Source: Phocaeicola plebeius (GTDB taxonomy: Bacteria; Bacteroidota; Bacteroidia; Bacteroidales; Bacteroidaceae). Taken from it: DNA of 64,000 nucleotides. The position numbers and the translations under genes were made by a program. Below, in pieces: positions 45,331 through 54,506 of this stretch (the stretch's first letter is position 1; every line of letters begins with the position of its first letter). Location of the stretch: contig NZ_QSQT01000008.1 in the NCBI RefSeq assembly GCF_003437535.1, positions 69,357 to 133,356 on the forward strand. Reading direction: 5' to 3'. Under the pieces are notes generated by a model, which saw nothing but the letters and a program-made list of their open reading frames with translations, made no database searches and was not told the origin of the DNA.

Positions 45331-46185
45331 ATGAAGAGACATAAGATAAACTGGAGGGTGCCCAAAGGGGCGGAACTGACGGAATTGGACAAGAAAGTGC
45401 TGTTTTATCAGGATAAAGGGCATTTGGTTCCGACTCGCCAGTTGATTAAGACTCCGGAACAGATTGAAGGAATTCGTCGTAGCGGCGTAATCAATACGGG
45501 AGTGCTCGACCTGGTGGAAAAGGAAATCCACGCTGGAATGAGTACGGCCGAAATAGACAAGCTGGTGTATGAGTATACCCGGGACCACGGAGCCATTCCG
45601 GCAACCTTGGGGTATGAGGGATTTCCGAAGAGCTGTTGTACTTCCATCAATGAGGTGGTTTGCCATGGAATTCCGAGCGAAGAGGAAATTCTGGAAGAAG
45701 GCGACATTATTAATGTGGACTGTACGACGATTCTGGACGGTTATTATGCCGACGCTTCACGTATGTTCATTATCGGAAAAACCACTCCGCAGAAAGAAAA
45801 ACTGGTGCGTGTGGCAAAAGAATGTCTGGAAGTCGGTATGGAAGCAGCCCGTCCTTTCGGCTTTGTGGGAGATATCGGCCATGCCGTAGAGAAACACGCG
45901 AAGAAGAACGGATTTTCAGTGGTCCGTGATTTGTGCGGTCACGGTGTGGGAGTAGAGTTCCACGAAGAACCGGATGTAGAACACTTTGGCAAGAAGGGTA
46001 CAGGTATGTTGCTTGTGCCGGGCATGGTGTTTACCATCGAACCGATGATTAATATGGGAACCTGGGAAGTCTTCATTGACGAAGAAGACGGATGGACCGT
46101 GGTGACGGAGGATGAGCTTCCTTCCGCACAGTGGGAACACACTTTCGTAATGACGGAGCAGGGACTTGAAATATTGACCTATTAA
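45331..46185 (+). CDS. map: Methionine aminopeptidase, type I
   Basis: Removes initiator methionine. 284 residues with the five metal ligands Asp130, Asp141, His204, Glu237 and Glu269 (DCTTILDGYYAD; GHGVGVEFHEEP; FTIEPMI; QWEHTF). The N-terminal about 40 residues are extra compared with the E. coli enzyme. It is followed 15 bp later by tsaD and then cinA, so the three form an operon. Confidence 0.96.
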   Translation: MKRHKINWRVPKGAELTELDKKVLFYQDKGHLVPTRQLIKTPEQIEGIRRSGVINTGVLDLVEKEIHAGMSTAEIDKLVYEYTRDHGAIPATLGYEGFPKSCCTSINEVVCHGIPSEEEILEEGDIINVDCTTILDGYYADASRMFIIGKTTPQKEKLVRVAKECLEVGMEAARPFGFVGDIGHAVEKHAKKNGFSVVRDLCGHGVGVEFHEEPDVEHFGKKGTGMLLVPGMVFTIEPMINMGTWEVFIDEEDGWTVVTEDELPSAQWEHTFVMTEQGLEILTY

Positions 46186-46200
46186 TAATAGAAGAATGTT

Positions 46201-47223
46201 ATGAGTACAATAATATTAGGAATAGAATCTTCTTGTGATGATACTTCTGCGGCAGTGATAAAGGATGGCGTATTGCTGTCGAGCGTGATTGCCAGCCAGG
46301 CGGTGCACGAAGCTTACGGAGGAGTGGTTCCGGAACTGGCCTCACGTGCACATCAGCAGAATATTGTTCCGGTGGTGCACGAAGCATTGAAACGTGCCGG
46401 AGTGGCAAAGGAAGATTTGAGTGCCATTGCCTTTACTCGCGGACCGGGTCTGATGGGTTCTTTGCTGGTAGGAGTGTCTTTTGCCAAAGGACTTGCCCGC
46501 TCGTTGGATATTCCGATGGTAGAGGTGAATCATTTGCAGGGCCATGTGCTGGCGCACTTTATTCAGGAGCCCGACGGTGAAAACGTACAGCCTAAATATC
46601 CTTTTATCTGCCTGCTGGTTTCAGGAGGAAACTCTCAGATTATCCGTGTGAATGCGTATAATGATATGGAAGTGCTGGGACAGACTATCGACGATGCGGC
46701 AGGAGAGGCTATCGACAAGTGTTCCAAGGTGATGGGGCTGGGCTATCCAGGTGGTCCGATTATCGACAAGCTGGCGCGTCAGGGTAATCCGGAAGCCTTT
46801 AAATTCAGCAAACCGCATATCCCGGGCTATGACTATAGCTTTAGCGGACTGAAAACCTCTTTCCTGTACTCGCTCAGAGACTGGATGAAAGAAGATCCCG
46901 ATTTCGTAGAACATCATAAGACGGATTTGGCTGCTTCGTTGGAAAAAACGATTGTAGACATTCTGATGGATAAATTACGTAAGGTAGTAAAGGATACAGG
47001 CATCAAGGAAGTGGCCGTAGCCGGAGGAGTATCGGCAAACAACGGCCTGCGAAACGCTTTCCGTGAACATGCGAAAAAATATGGCTGGAACATTTTCATA
47101 CCGAAGTTCGGGTATACTACCGACAATGCGGCCATGATCGCCATTACGGGATATTATAAGTTTTTGGACAAGGATTTTTGCACTATAGACAAACCCGCTT
47201 ATTCACGGGTAACCATTAAGTAA
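46201..47223 (+). CDS. tsaD: TsaD, tRNA N6-threonylcarbamoyladenosine synthase subunit
   Basis: Transfers threonylcarbamoyl to A37 of ANN-decoding tRNAs together with TsaB/TsaE. 340 residues. The N-terminal ASKHA fold starts GIESSCDDTSAAV, the metal pair is His111/His115 (NHLQGH), and VSGGNSQII, DDAAGEAIDK and VAGGVSANN are conserved. It lies between map and cinA in one operon. Confidence 0.97.
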   Translation: MSTIILGIESSCDDTSAAVIKDGVLLSSVIASQAVHEAYGGVVPELASRAHQQNIVPVVHEALKRAGVAKEDLSAIAFTRGPGLMGSLLVGVSFAKGLARSLDIPMVEVNHLQGHVLAHFIQEPDGENVQPKYPFICLLVSGGNSQIIRVNAYNDMEVLGQTIDDAAGEAIDKCSKVMGLGYPGGPIIDKLARQGNPEAFKFSKPHIPGYDYSFSGLKTSFLYSLRDWMKEDPDFVEHHKTDLAASLEKTIVDILMDKLRKVVKDTGIKEVAVAGGVSANNGLRNAFREHAKKYGWNIFIPKFGYTTDNAAMIAITGYYKFLDKDFCTIDKPAYSRVTIK

Positions 47224-47243
47224 CAATTTAGAGAAAACAGATT

Positions 47244-47744
47244 ATGTCAGTAGAAACCAAAACACTAAGTAAGGAGATAAGTGAAATTTTCTGGAGAGAA
47301 GGCTATACATTGGCTACTGCAGAAAGTTGTACGGCTGGTAACGTGGCAGCCATCATAACTGCTATCCCAGGTAGTTCTCGTTTCTATAAAGGTGGGGTTA
47401 TTGCCTACTCAGATGAGGTAAAGAAAACGCATTTATATGTAAATGCCGAAACACTGGAACAGCATGGGGCGGTAAGTGAAGAAACCGTTGTGGAAATGGT
47501 AAAGGGTGCCATCAAGGCTTTGGATGTGGATTATGCAATGGCTACATCCGGAATTGCCGGTCCTGGCGGAGGAAGTCCGGAAAAGCCGGTCGGTACGATT
47601 TGGGTAGCAGCCGGAACAAAAGATGCGGTGCTTACAGCTAAATTGACCGAAGATGAAGGCCGTGAGAAAAATATTCAGGCTGCAACGGCAAAAACCCTCC
47701 AATTGTTGTTGGAATTATGCCAAAATCAGGGAAAAGAGGAGTAA
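47244..47744 (+). CDS. CinA C-terminal-type nicotinamide-nucleotide amidohydrolase (PncC)
   Basis: Deamidates NMN to nicotinate mononucleotide, recycling the NMN made by DNA ligase. 166 residues, the stand-alone C-terminal domain only: TAESCTAGNVAA with the catalytic Ser/Cys region, IPGSSRFYKGGVIAYS, and ATSGIAGPGGGSPEKPVGT. It starts 20 bp after tsaD. Confidence 0.92.
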   Translation: MSVETKTLSKEISEIFWREGYTLATAESCTAGNVAAIITAIPGSSRFYKGGVIAYSDEVKKTHLYVNAETLEQHGAVSEETVVEMVKGAIKALDVDYAMATSGIAGPGGGSPEKPVGTIWVAAGTKDAVLTAKLTEDEGREKNIQAATAKTLQLLLELCQNQGKEE

Positions 47745-47767
47745 AAGTTCAATTTATTGGAAAAAGA

Positions 47768-47799
47768 TTTGTTTATATAAAATAAAATCACTTACTTTG
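47768..47799 (+). promoter_or_regulatory. Putative rpmB-rpmG promoter
   Basis: TTTG (47768-47771), 21 bp, then TACTTTG (47793-47799), a seven-base version of the -7 box. It ends 49 bp before the rpmB ATG. Confidence 0.5.
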
Positions 47800-47848
47800 C
47801 ACTCCGTTTGAGAGAACCATGGAATAAAACTATAAAAACTAGATAGAA

Positions 47849-48109
47849 ATGTCGAAAATTTGTCAAATTACCGGAAAGAAAGCCTTGATAGGCAACAACG
47901 TTTCACACTCTAAGAGAAGAACAAAAAGAACTTTTGATGTGAACTTGTTTACAAAGAAATTCTACTATGTAGAACAGGATTGCTGGATTAGCCTGAACAT
48001 CTGCGCTAACGGCTTGCGAGTTATTAACAAAAAAGGCCTGGATGCAGCGCTGAACGAAGCGGTAGCAAAAGGTTATTGTGATTGGAAAACTATCAAAATT
48101 ATTGGTTAA
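47849..48109 (+). CDS. rpmB: 50S ribosomal protein L28
   Basis: 86 residues ([20 protein letters not shown] start), typical L28 with basic RRTKRTF and the C-terminal [13 protein letters not shown]. It is the first gene of the rpmB-rpmG-DUF4295 cluster, 19 bp before rpmG. Confidence 0.97.
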   Translation: MSKICQITGKKALIGNNVSHSKRRTKRTFDVNLFTKKFYYVEQDCWISLNICANGLRVINKKGLDAALNEAVAKGYCDWKTIKIIG

Positions 48110-48128
48110 TTAAAAGGAGAGAAAGACT

Positions 48129-48317
48129 ATGGCTAAGAAAGCTAAAGGAAACAGAGTACAGGTAATCCTTGAATGCACAGAAATGAAGGATAGTGGTATG
48201 CCGGGAACTTCTCGTTATATTACAACTAAGAATAGAAAAAATACCACTGAAAGATTGGAGTTGAAGAAATACAATCCGATTTTGAAAAGAGTAACAGTTC
48301 ATAAAGAAATTAAATAA
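48129..48317 (+). CDS. rpmG: 50S ribosomal protein L33
   Basis: 62 residues ([20 protein letters not shown] start). It lacks the two CxxC zinc pairs, so it is the zinc-free form, which does not depend on zinc supply. It lies between rpmB and the DUF4295 gene. Confidence 0.96.
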   Translation: MAKKAKGNRVQVILECTEMKDSGMPGTSRYITTKNRKNTTERLELKKYNPILKRVTVHKEIK

Positions 48318-48326
48318 TAACAGACC

Positions 48327-48482
48327 ATGGCAAAGAAAACAGTCGCAACCCTTCAGACAGGTAAAGAAGGACGTTCTTATACTAAGGTTATCAAAATGGT
48401 TAAGTCTCCGAAAACTGGTGCTTACGTTTTTGATGAACAAATGGTTCCTAACGAAAAAGTACAGGACTTCTTCAAGAAATAA
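48327..48482 (+). CDS. DUF4295-family protein (51 aa)
   Basis: Short basic protein (MAKKTVATLQTGKEGRSYTK start, VQDFFKK end). It is the small Bacteroidetes protein that regularly follows rpmG; ribosome association is a reasonable inference from that company. It starts 9 bp after rpmG. A terminator follows. Confidence 0.85.
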   Translation: MAKKTVATLQTGKEGRSYTKVIKMVKSPKTGAYVFDEQMVPNEKVQDFFKK

Positions 48483-48511
48483 TTTATCTTTTGAGATATA
48501 AAATGCTAAAT

Positions 48512-48550
48512 AAAAGTTCCTTTCATTTAAATATGGAAGGAACTTTTTTT
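48512..48550 (+). terminator. Terminator of the rpmB operon
   Basis: AAAAGTTCCTTTCAT (from 48512) pairs with ATGGAAGGAACTTTT (48533-48547) and is followed by T. It runs directly into the ftsY promoter. Confidence 0.85.
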
Positions 48551-48579
48551 GTGTGAAAGCGAGAATAGTTATATCTTTG
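48548..48579 (+). promoter_or_regulatory. ftsY promoter
   Basis: TTTG (48548-48551), exactly 20 bp, then TATCTTTG (48572-48579): both elements match the Bacteroidetes consensus. The -33 element overlaps the terminator's T-run. Start of transcription near 48586 supports the ATG at 48607. Confidence 0.75.
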
Positions 48580-48606
48580 TGTCAGAAACTGATAAAAGTA
48601 AGTTGT

Positions 48607-49572
48607 ATGGGATTTTTTAGTTTTTTCTCAAAGGAAAAAAAAGAAACATTAGACAAAGGATTGTCTAAGACCAAAGAAAGTGTATTTGGAAAAATAGCAC
48701 GTGCGGTGGCTGGAAAATCAAAGGTGGATGACGAGGTGCTGGACAATCTGGAAGAAGTGCTTATTACGTCTGATGTGGGAGTAGAAACTACGCTGAACAT
48801 TATCAAGCGCATTGAAACCAGAGTGGCAAAGGATAAGTATGTGAATACACAGGAGCTGAACAATATCCTTCGTGAGGAGATTGCGGCGTTGCTGATGGAA
48901 AACAATACGGTGGATGCTGCCGATTTTGATGTGCCTCAGGATAAGACTCCTTATGTGATTATGGTGGTAGGCGTGAACGGAGTAGGAAAAACGACGACTA
49001 TCGGTAAGCTGGCTTATCAGTTTAAAAAAGCCGGGAAAAAGGTCTATCTGGGTGCCGCAGATACTTTCCGTGCCGCAGCTGTAGAACAGCTTGACATCTG
49101 GGGAGAACGTGTGGGTGTACCGGTAATAAAACAGAAAATGGGAGCTGACCCTGCTTCAGTAGCTTTTGATACGCTGAGTTCTGCCAAGGCTAATAATGCT
49201 GACGTGGTAATCATTGATACGGCAGGACGTTTGCACAATAAGATTGGTTTGATGAACGAGCTGACAAAAATCAAGAACGTGATGAAAAAGGTGGTACCCG
49301 ATGCACCTCATGAAGTGTTGCTGGTACTGGACGGCTCTACCGGGCAGAATGCATTCGAACAGGCCAAACAGTTTACTTTGGCTACAGAAGTAACCGCCAT
49401 GGCTATCACCAAACTTGACGGAACAGCCAAGGGTGGAGTAGTGATTGGAATTTCCGACCAGTTTAAGATTCCGGTGAGATACATCGGTCTGGGAGAAGGT
49501 ATGGAAGACCTGCAGATATTCCGTCGCCGTGAGTTCGTAGATTCATTGTTTGGCTCAACCACTGAAAAATGA
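48607..49572 (+). CDS. ftsY: FtsY, signal-recognition-particle receptor
   Basis: SRP GTPase that docks ribosome-nascent chains at the membrane. 321 residues from 48607 (MGFFSFFSKEKKETLDKGLS); 18 upstream codons are excluded because the promoter lies there. The N and G domains show GVNGVGKT (122-129), DTFRAAA, DTAGR and TKLDG. The long acidic A-domain of E. coli is missing, as in many Bacteroidetes. Its stop overlaps the rimO start (ATGA). Confidence 0.96.
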   Translation: MGFFSFFSKEKKETLDKGLSKTKESVFGKIARAVAGKSKVDDEVLDNLEEVLITSDVGVETTLNIIKRIETRVAKDKYVNTQELNNILREEIAALLMENNTVDAADFDVPQDKTPYVIMVVGVNGVGKTTTIGKLAYQFKKAGKKVYLGAADTFRAAAVEQLDIWGERVGVPVIKQKMGADPASVAFDTLSSAKANNADVVIIDTAGRLHNKIGLMNELTKIKNVMKKVVPDAPHEVLLVLDGSTGQNAFEQAKQFTLATEVTAMAITKLDGTAKGGVVIGISDQFKIPVRYIGLGEGMEDLQIFRRREFVDSLFGSTTEK

Positions 49573-50870
49573 GAAAGAATACAATCGATATAATTACTTT
49601 AGGATGCTCGAAAAATCTGGTAGATTCCGAAAAGCTGATGAAGCAGCTGGAAGCTAATGGATACAAGGTGACACATGACAGCGACCATCCGCAGGGAGAA
49701 GTTGCCGTTATCAATACGTGTGGCTTTATTGGCGATGCCAAAGAGGAATCTATCAACATGATTCTGGAGTTCTGTCAGGCAAAGGAAGAAGGACGCTTGA
49801 AGAAACTTTATGTAATGGGCTGTTTGTCGGAACGTTACCTGAAGGACCTGCAGATGGAAATTCCGCAGGTCGACAAATTCTATGGGAAGTTCAACTGGAA
49901 TGAACTTTTGGCCGATTTAGGAAAGGCCTATCATTCTGAATTTGCCATTGAGCGTCATCTGACGACTCCGAAGCATTATGCATACCTGAAAATATCAGAA
50001 GGTTGCGACCGCAAGTGTTCTTATTGCGCCATTCCTATCATTACCGGTAAACATGTGTCTCGTCCTATGGAAGAAATTCTGGACGAAGTGCGCTTGCTGG
50101 TTTCCGAAGGGGTGAAAGAATTTCAGGTCATTGCACAGGAACTGACCTATTACGGAGTGGATTTGTATAAAAAACAGATGTTGCCGGAGCTGATAGAGCA
50201 GATGGCACATATACCGGGTGTGGAATGGATTCGTCTGCATTATGCCTATCCCGCTCATTTCCCGGAAGATTTGTTCCGCGTAATGCGTGAAAATGATAAT
50301 GTATGTAAGTACATGGACATTGCCTTGCAGCATATCAGCGATAACATGCTGCAAAAGATGCGTCGCCATGTGACGAAGGCAGAAACCTATCAGCTGATAG
50401 AGAAATTCCGTAAGGAAGTGCCTGGCATTCATTTACGTACTACATTGATGGTAGGTCATCCAGGTGAAACGGAGCAGGATTTTGAGGAACTGATGGAATT
50501 TGTCCGCACGGCACGTTTTGACCGTATGGGGGCATTTGCTTATTCGGAAGAAGAAGGAACTTATTCTGCCAAGCATTATAAGGATGAGATTCCGCAGGAA
50601 GTCAAGCAGCAGCGTTTGGATGCATTGATGGAATTGCAGCAGGAAATCTCTGCCGACTTGTCTCATCGCAAGATTGGACAGGAATTCAAGGTAATCATCG
50701 ACCGCAAGGAAGGCGATTACTATATCGGCCGTACACAGTTTGATTCACCGGAAGTCGATCCGGAGGTGTTGATAAAAGTGGAAAATCACCGCTTGAGAAT
50801 CGGCAGTTTCCATCGGGTAAAAGTGTACGATGCAGATGATTTTGATTTGTATGCTACAATCGTAAAATAA
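49569..50870 (+). CDS. rimO: Ribosomal protein S12 methylthiotransferase
   Basis: Radical-SAM enzyme adding a methylthio group to the conserved Asp of S12. 433 residues: N-terminal cluster ligands Cys13, Cys51 and Cys85, the SAM cluster CDRKCSYC (Cys146, 150, 153), and a C-terminal TRAM domain (about 365-433). Coupled to ftsY by a 4-bp overlap, and 1 bp before the HU gene. Confidence 0.96.
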   Translation: MRKNTIDIITLGCSKNLVDSEKLMKQLEANGYKVTHDSDHPQGEVAVINTCGFIGDAKEESINMILEFCQAKEEGRLKKLYVMGCLSERYLKDLQMEIPQVDKFYGKFNWNELLADLGKAYHSEFAIERHLTTPKHYAYLKISEGCDRKCSYCAIPIITGKHVSRPMEEILDEVRLLVSEGVKEFQVIAQELTYYGVDLYKKQMLPELIEQMAHIPGVEWIRLHYAYPAHFPEDLFRVMRENDNVCKYMDIALQHISDNMLQKMRRHVTKAETYQLIEKFRKEVPGIHLRTTLMVGHPGETEQDFEELMEFVRTARFDRMGAFAYSEEEGTYSAKHYKDEIPQEVKQQRLDALMELQQEISADLSHRKIGQEFKVIIDRKEGDYYIGRTQFDSPEVDPEVLIKVENHRLRIGSFHRVKVYDADDFDLYATIVK

Positions 50871-50871
50871 A

Positions 50872-51162
50872 ATGACAAATAAGGAATTCATAGAAGAATT
50901 GTCCCGCCGTCTGGATAAAACCGAGAAAGATACAGCCTCCTTGGTTAGTTCTTTCACGGAGTGCTTGTCGCAGACATTGCAGGAAGATAAGATAGTGAAT
51001 TTGCAAGGCTTCGGTTCCTTTGAGGTGAAAAAGAAAATGGAACGTATTTCTGTGAATCCTGTCACTAAGCAGCGCTTTTTGGTGCCTCCCAAATTGGCGT
51101 TAGCTTTTAAGCCAAGTGCTGTTTTGAAAGAAAAGTTTAAAAACATTTCATCGGATGAGTGA
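50872..51162 (+). CDS. HU-family DNA-binding protein (96 aa)
   Basis: Nucleoid protein beginning MTNKEFIEELSRRLDKTEKD. The HU core (VNLQGFGSFEV) is clear, but the arm has VNPVTKQRFLV instead of RxGRNPxTG. It overlaps the following gene by 8 bp and starts 1 bp after rimO, so it is part of the ftsY-rimO transcript. It may pair with the HU domain of the next gene. Confidence 0.88.
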   Translation: MTNKEFIEELSRRLDKTEKDTASLVSSFTECLSQTLQEDKIVNLQGFGSFEVKKKMERISVNPVTKQRFLVPPKLALAFKPSAVLKEKFKNISSDE

Positions 51163-52285
51163 TAAAATAACTTTACAGGAACTTGTGGAGTCGTTTGCCC
51201 GGAAATGCCAGTTGGACCCTGCAGAGGCTGCATTGTTTGTGAAGGAGTTCTTGAATTTGATTGAAGAAGCCTTGGCAAGAGACAAGTACGTAAAGGTTAA
51301 AGGATTAGGTACTTTTAAGCTTATAAACATTGAAGCTCGAAAAAGTGTAGATGTAAATACAGGGGAGTCGATAGAGATAAAGGAGCACACACGTGTGTCT
51401 TTTGTTCCGGAAACTGGATTGAGGGACTTGATAAATAAACCTTTTGCGCATTTTCAGTCTGTTCTGCTTAATGATGATGTGCATTTTGAAGACCTTCCCG
51501 ATGAAGGTAGTGTATCGGAAGTAAACGAGGAAGGAGAAGAGATTTCAGAAGCCATTTCGGATGATGAAAAGGATGGCTTACCGGAAACGGAAGAGATGCT
51601 TTCGGAAGCTGAAACTGGTATTGCCGCTACTGTATTAGTAGAGGAAGAACAAAAGAATGAAGTGGTGGAGGATACTGAACAAGTAACTGTAGTACAAGAG
51701 GATGCGCCTTCGGATGAAACAACAGCTTCTACAGAAGCTGGTACTGGGATAAAAGAACCGGCTGAAGAGAAAAAGAATATACCCTGGTGTATGATTGCTT
51801 CCATCTTGCTGGTGGGTATTTTTATAGGAGGAATCGTGACATGGGTATTGACCTCGGGCCGACGGTATATTCCGGAACAAGTGGTAGAGAAACTGATGAA
51901 TGAAACGCAGAAAACGCCTGCGCCTGTGGTTTCGGACTCCTTGCAGGTGGCTGATACTTTAGTTGTAAAAAAAGATTCTTCTTTGGTACAGAAGAAGGAT
52001 ACCTTGAAAACCGTCGCGAAGAAAGGAGAAAAAACTCCCGTAGCTTCTACGTCTGTACCGAAAAGGGAAACCTTAGCCGATACGGTTGAATACCAGATAA
52101 CTGGAAATCAGGGCTCATATACCCTTAAACCAGGGGAGAGCCTGGTACGTGTGGCCCTGAAATTCTACGGAAATAAAAAACTATGGCCTTATCTGGTGAA
52201 GCACAATAAGGCTATTATCAAAAATCCGGATAACGTGCCGGTGGGTACCACAATTCAGATTCCGCAACTTACTCCTAAAAAATAA
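51155..52285 (+). CDS. HU-domain / membrane helix / LysM fusion protein
   Basis: 376 residues. Residues 1-95 are an HU-like DNA-binding domain (TLQELVESFARKCQL, VKVKGLGTFKL), then an acidic linker (about 105-205), one membrane helix (about 210-232, IPWCMIASILLVGIFIGGIV), a Lys/Thr-rich stretch, and a LysM-like domain at 322-371 (SYTLKPGESLVRVALKFYGN, VPVGTTIQIP). This orders a cytoplasmic DNA-binding end and a periplasmic peptidoglycan-binding end, so the protein could tether the nucleoid to the wall. It is coupled to the small HU gene by an 8-bp overlap. A terminator follows. Confidence 0.88.
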   Translation: MSDKITLQELVESFARKCQLDPAEAALFVKEFLNLIEEALARDKYVKVKGLGTFKLINIEARKSVDVNTGESIEIKEHTRVSFVPETGLRDLINKPFAHFQSVLLNDDVHFEDLPDEGSVSEVNEEGEEISEAISDDEKDGLPETEEMLSEAETGIAATVLVEEEQKNEVVEDTEQVTVVQEDAPSDETTASTEAGTGIKEPAEEKKNIPWCMIASILLVGIFIGGIVTWVLTSGRRYIPEQVVEKLMNETQKTPAPVVSDSLQVADTLVVKKDSSLVQKKDTLKTVAKKGEKTPVASTSVPKRETLADTVEYQITGNQGSYTLKPGESLVRVALKFYGNKKLWPYLVKHNKAIIKNPDNVPVGTTIQIPQLTPKK

Positions 52286-52289
52286 CGAG

Positions 52290-52321
52290 AGGCCTTGTTT
52301 CAATTCAAACAAGGCCTTTTT
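52290..52321 (+). terminator. Terminator of the ftsY-rimO-HU operon
   Basis: AGGCCTTGTTT (52290-52300) pairs perfectly with its complement (52307-52317), six-base loop, followed by T5. Confidence 0.9.
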
Positions 52322-52384
52322 AATTTTCTTTAGTTCAATAAGCCTTAAAAGGCGAAACCCGTCTATATTTTTTTATCAAAATTT

Positions 52385-52416
52385 ATTGTGCCTGTTAAGG
52401 GAATACCTTAATTTTG
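52385..52416 (+). promoter_or_regulatory. Putative promoter of the Bat operon
   Basis: TTG (52385-52387), 21 bp, then TAATTTTG (52409-52416), a perfect -7 box. It lies 75 bp before the moxR ATG, after the previous operon's terminator. Confidence 0.6.
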
Positions 52417-52491
52417 GGGTGTCTTTTTAGATATATGTTTTGAAAGGGCATTTTTTAATGAAAAAAAAGAGAACTAAAATAGAAGAAAATT

Positions 52492-53487
52492 ATGGCTGAA
52501 GCTATTGACATTCGTGAATTGAATGAACGAATCGAACGCCAGAGCGCGTTTGTAACAAACCTGATGGAGGGAATGAATCAGGTAATCGTAGGTCAAAAAC
52601 ATCTTATCGAATCTTTATTGATTGGGTTGCTTTCTGACGGACATATTCTGCTGGAAGGTGTTCCGGGATTGGCAAAGACCTTGGCAATCAAAACCCTTGC
52701 TTCATTGATCGATTCAAAATACAGTCGTGTGCAGTTTACTCCTGACTTGCTGCCGGCCGATATTATCGGTACGATGATTTACAGTCAGAAGGATGAGCAG
52801 TTCGTTGCCAACAAAGGACCGGTTTTTGCCAACTTTGTACTGGCCGATGAAATTAACCGTGCGCCGGCTAAAGTACAGAGTGCCTTGCTCGAGGCCATGC
52901 AGGAACGTCAGGTGACACTGGGTAAGCAGACTTTTGCACTTCCGAAGCCTTTCCTGGTAATGGCTACGCAGAACCCGATTGAGCAGGAAGGTACTTATCC
53001 GTTGCCTGAAGCGCAGGTAGACCGTTTCATGCTGAAGGTGATTATTGATTATCCGAAGCTGGAAGAAGAAAAGAAGATTATCCGTCAGAACATCAACGGA
53101 GAACGTACGGAAGTTCGTCCTATTTTGAAGGCTGAAGACATTATTGCTGCCCGCGAAGTGGTTCGTCAGGTATATCTGGATGAAAAGATTGAACAGTACA
53201 TTGCAGATATCGTATTTGCTACCCGTTATCCGGAAAAATACGACTTGAAAGAACTGAAGGGCTTGATTGGCTTTGGAGGTTCTCCTCGTGCTTCTATCAA
53301 CCTGGCACTGGCTGCACGCAGTTACGCTTTCATCAAACGTCGTGGATACGTGATTCCGGAAGATGTGAGATTCGTGGCTCATGACGTGCTTCGTCACCGT
53401 ATCGGACTGACTTATGAAGCAGAAGCTACCAACGTGACTTCTGATGAAATCGTCAGCAAGATTCTGAACAAGGTTGAAGTGCCCTGA
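52492..53487 (+). CDS. MoxR-family AAA+ ATPase
   Basis: Chaperone-like ATPase that works on VWA-domain proteins. 331 residues with Walker A EGVPGLAKT, the Walker B region LADEINRAP, sensor ATQNPIEQEGTYPLPEAQ and the C-terminal lid. It heads the operon of DUF58, VWA and TPR genes. A hairpin sits between it and the DUF58 gene. Confidence 0.95.
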   Translation: MAEAIDIRELNERIERQSAFVTNLMEGMNQVIVGQKHLIESLLIGLLSDGHILLEGVPGLAKTLAIKTLASLIDSKYSRVQFTPDLLPADIIGTMIYSQKDEQFVANKGPVFANFVLADEINRAPAKVQSALLEAMQERQVTLGKQTFALPKPFLVMATQNPIEQEGTYPLPEAQVDRFMLKVIIDYPKLEEEKKIIRQNINGERTEVRPILKAEDIIAAREVVRQVYLDEKIEQYIADIVFATRYPEKYDLKELKGLIGFGGSPRASINLALAARSYAFIKRRGYVIPEDVRFVAHDVLRHRIGLTYEAEATNVTSDEIVSKILNKVEVP

Positions 53488-53512
53488 TGCGCTGATACCC
53501 GTAACGGTTACA

Positions 53513-53542
53513 GACGGGGAAGAGAGTCCCCGTCGGCTTTTA
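53513..53542 (+). terminator. Intra-operon hairpin after moxR
   Basis: GACGGGGA (53513-53520) pairs perfectly with TCCCCGTC (53527-53534), then GGCTTTTATT. It lies 87 bp before the next ATG and could set a lower level for the membrane genes than for moxR. Confidence 0.6.
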
Positions 53543-53628
53543 TTCGCAGTCGGAAGGCTGCATGATTATAAATGACTAAGCTGTGTTCCTTTGGTTGCTC
53601 CAGGGGAACACGGTCAAATATTAAAGGA

Positions 53629-54498
53629 ATGGAGACAAGTGAACTTTTAAAGCGTGTCCGTCAGATTGAAATCAAGACCCGGGGACTTTCGAGCAATATT
53701 TTTGCCGGTCAGTATCATTCGGCCTTCAAGGGGCGTGGTATGGCCTTTTCAGAGGTCCGCGAGTATCAGTATGGGGATGACGTGCGCGATATTGACTGGA
53801 ATGTGACCGCTCGCTTCGACAAACCATTCGTGAAAGTCTTTGAGGAAGAACGTGAACTTACGGTCATGTTGCTGGTGGACGTGTCCAACAGTTTGGACTT
53901 TGGTACCATTCAGCAGCTGAAGAAAGAAATGGTGACGGAGATTGCGGCTACAATCGCCTTTTCCGCCATTCAGAACAATGATAAAATCGGCGTGATTTTC
54001 TTTTCCGACCGTATCGAGAAATTTATCCCTCCCAAGAAGGGTCGCAAGCATATTCTGTATATCATTCGTGAACTGCTTGATTTTAAGCCGGAAAGTCAGC
54101 GCACCAATTTGCAGTGTGCCATTGAGTACCTGACGAATGTGCTGAAGAAACGCTGTACGGCCTTTATGCTGAGCGACTTTATTGACGAACGTGATTTCCA
54201 GAATGCATTGACGATTGCCAACCGAAAACACGATGTGGTGGCTGTGCAGGTGTACGACCGTCGTATGGAAGAACTTCCGGACGTGGGACTGATGCACGTG
54301 CGTGATGCGGAAACCGGTCATGAGCAGTGGATTGATACTTCGTCGAAGGCATTGCGCAATGCACATCATGCCTGGTGGAAGGAAAAACAGCAGAAGCTGA
54401 ATGACACATTTACTCACAGCAATGTGGATTCTGTATCTGTACGTACAGATCAGGATTATGTGAAGGCATTGCTGAATTTATTTGCAAAACGAAACTGA
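53629..54498 (+). CDS. DUF58-family protein (VWA-like)
   Basis: 289 residues from 53629 (METSELLKRVRQIEIKTRGL), with an AAAGGA site just upstream; 19 further codons upstream are excluded. DUF58 signature: EYQYGDDVRDIDWNVTAR, then a VWA-like segment with DVSNS (84-88) and SDFIDERDF. No membrane helices. It is the usual partner of MoxR and the Bat proteins. Confidence 0.93.
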   Translation: METSELLKRVRQIEIKTRGLSSNIFAGQYHSAFKGRGMAFSEVREYQYGDDVRDIDWNVTARFDKPFVKVFEEERELTVMLLVDVSNSLDFGTIQQLKKEMVTEIAATIAFSAIQNNDKIGVIFFSDRIEKFIPPKKGRKHILYIIRELLDFKPESQRTNLQCAIEYLTNVLKKRCTAFMLSDFIDERDFQNALTIANRKHDVVAVQVYDRRMEELPDVGLMHVRDAETGHEQWIDTSSKALRNAHHAWWKEKQQKLNDTFTHSNVDSVSVRTDQDYVKALLNLFAKRN

Positions 54499-54506
54499 CA
54501 GTTGAC

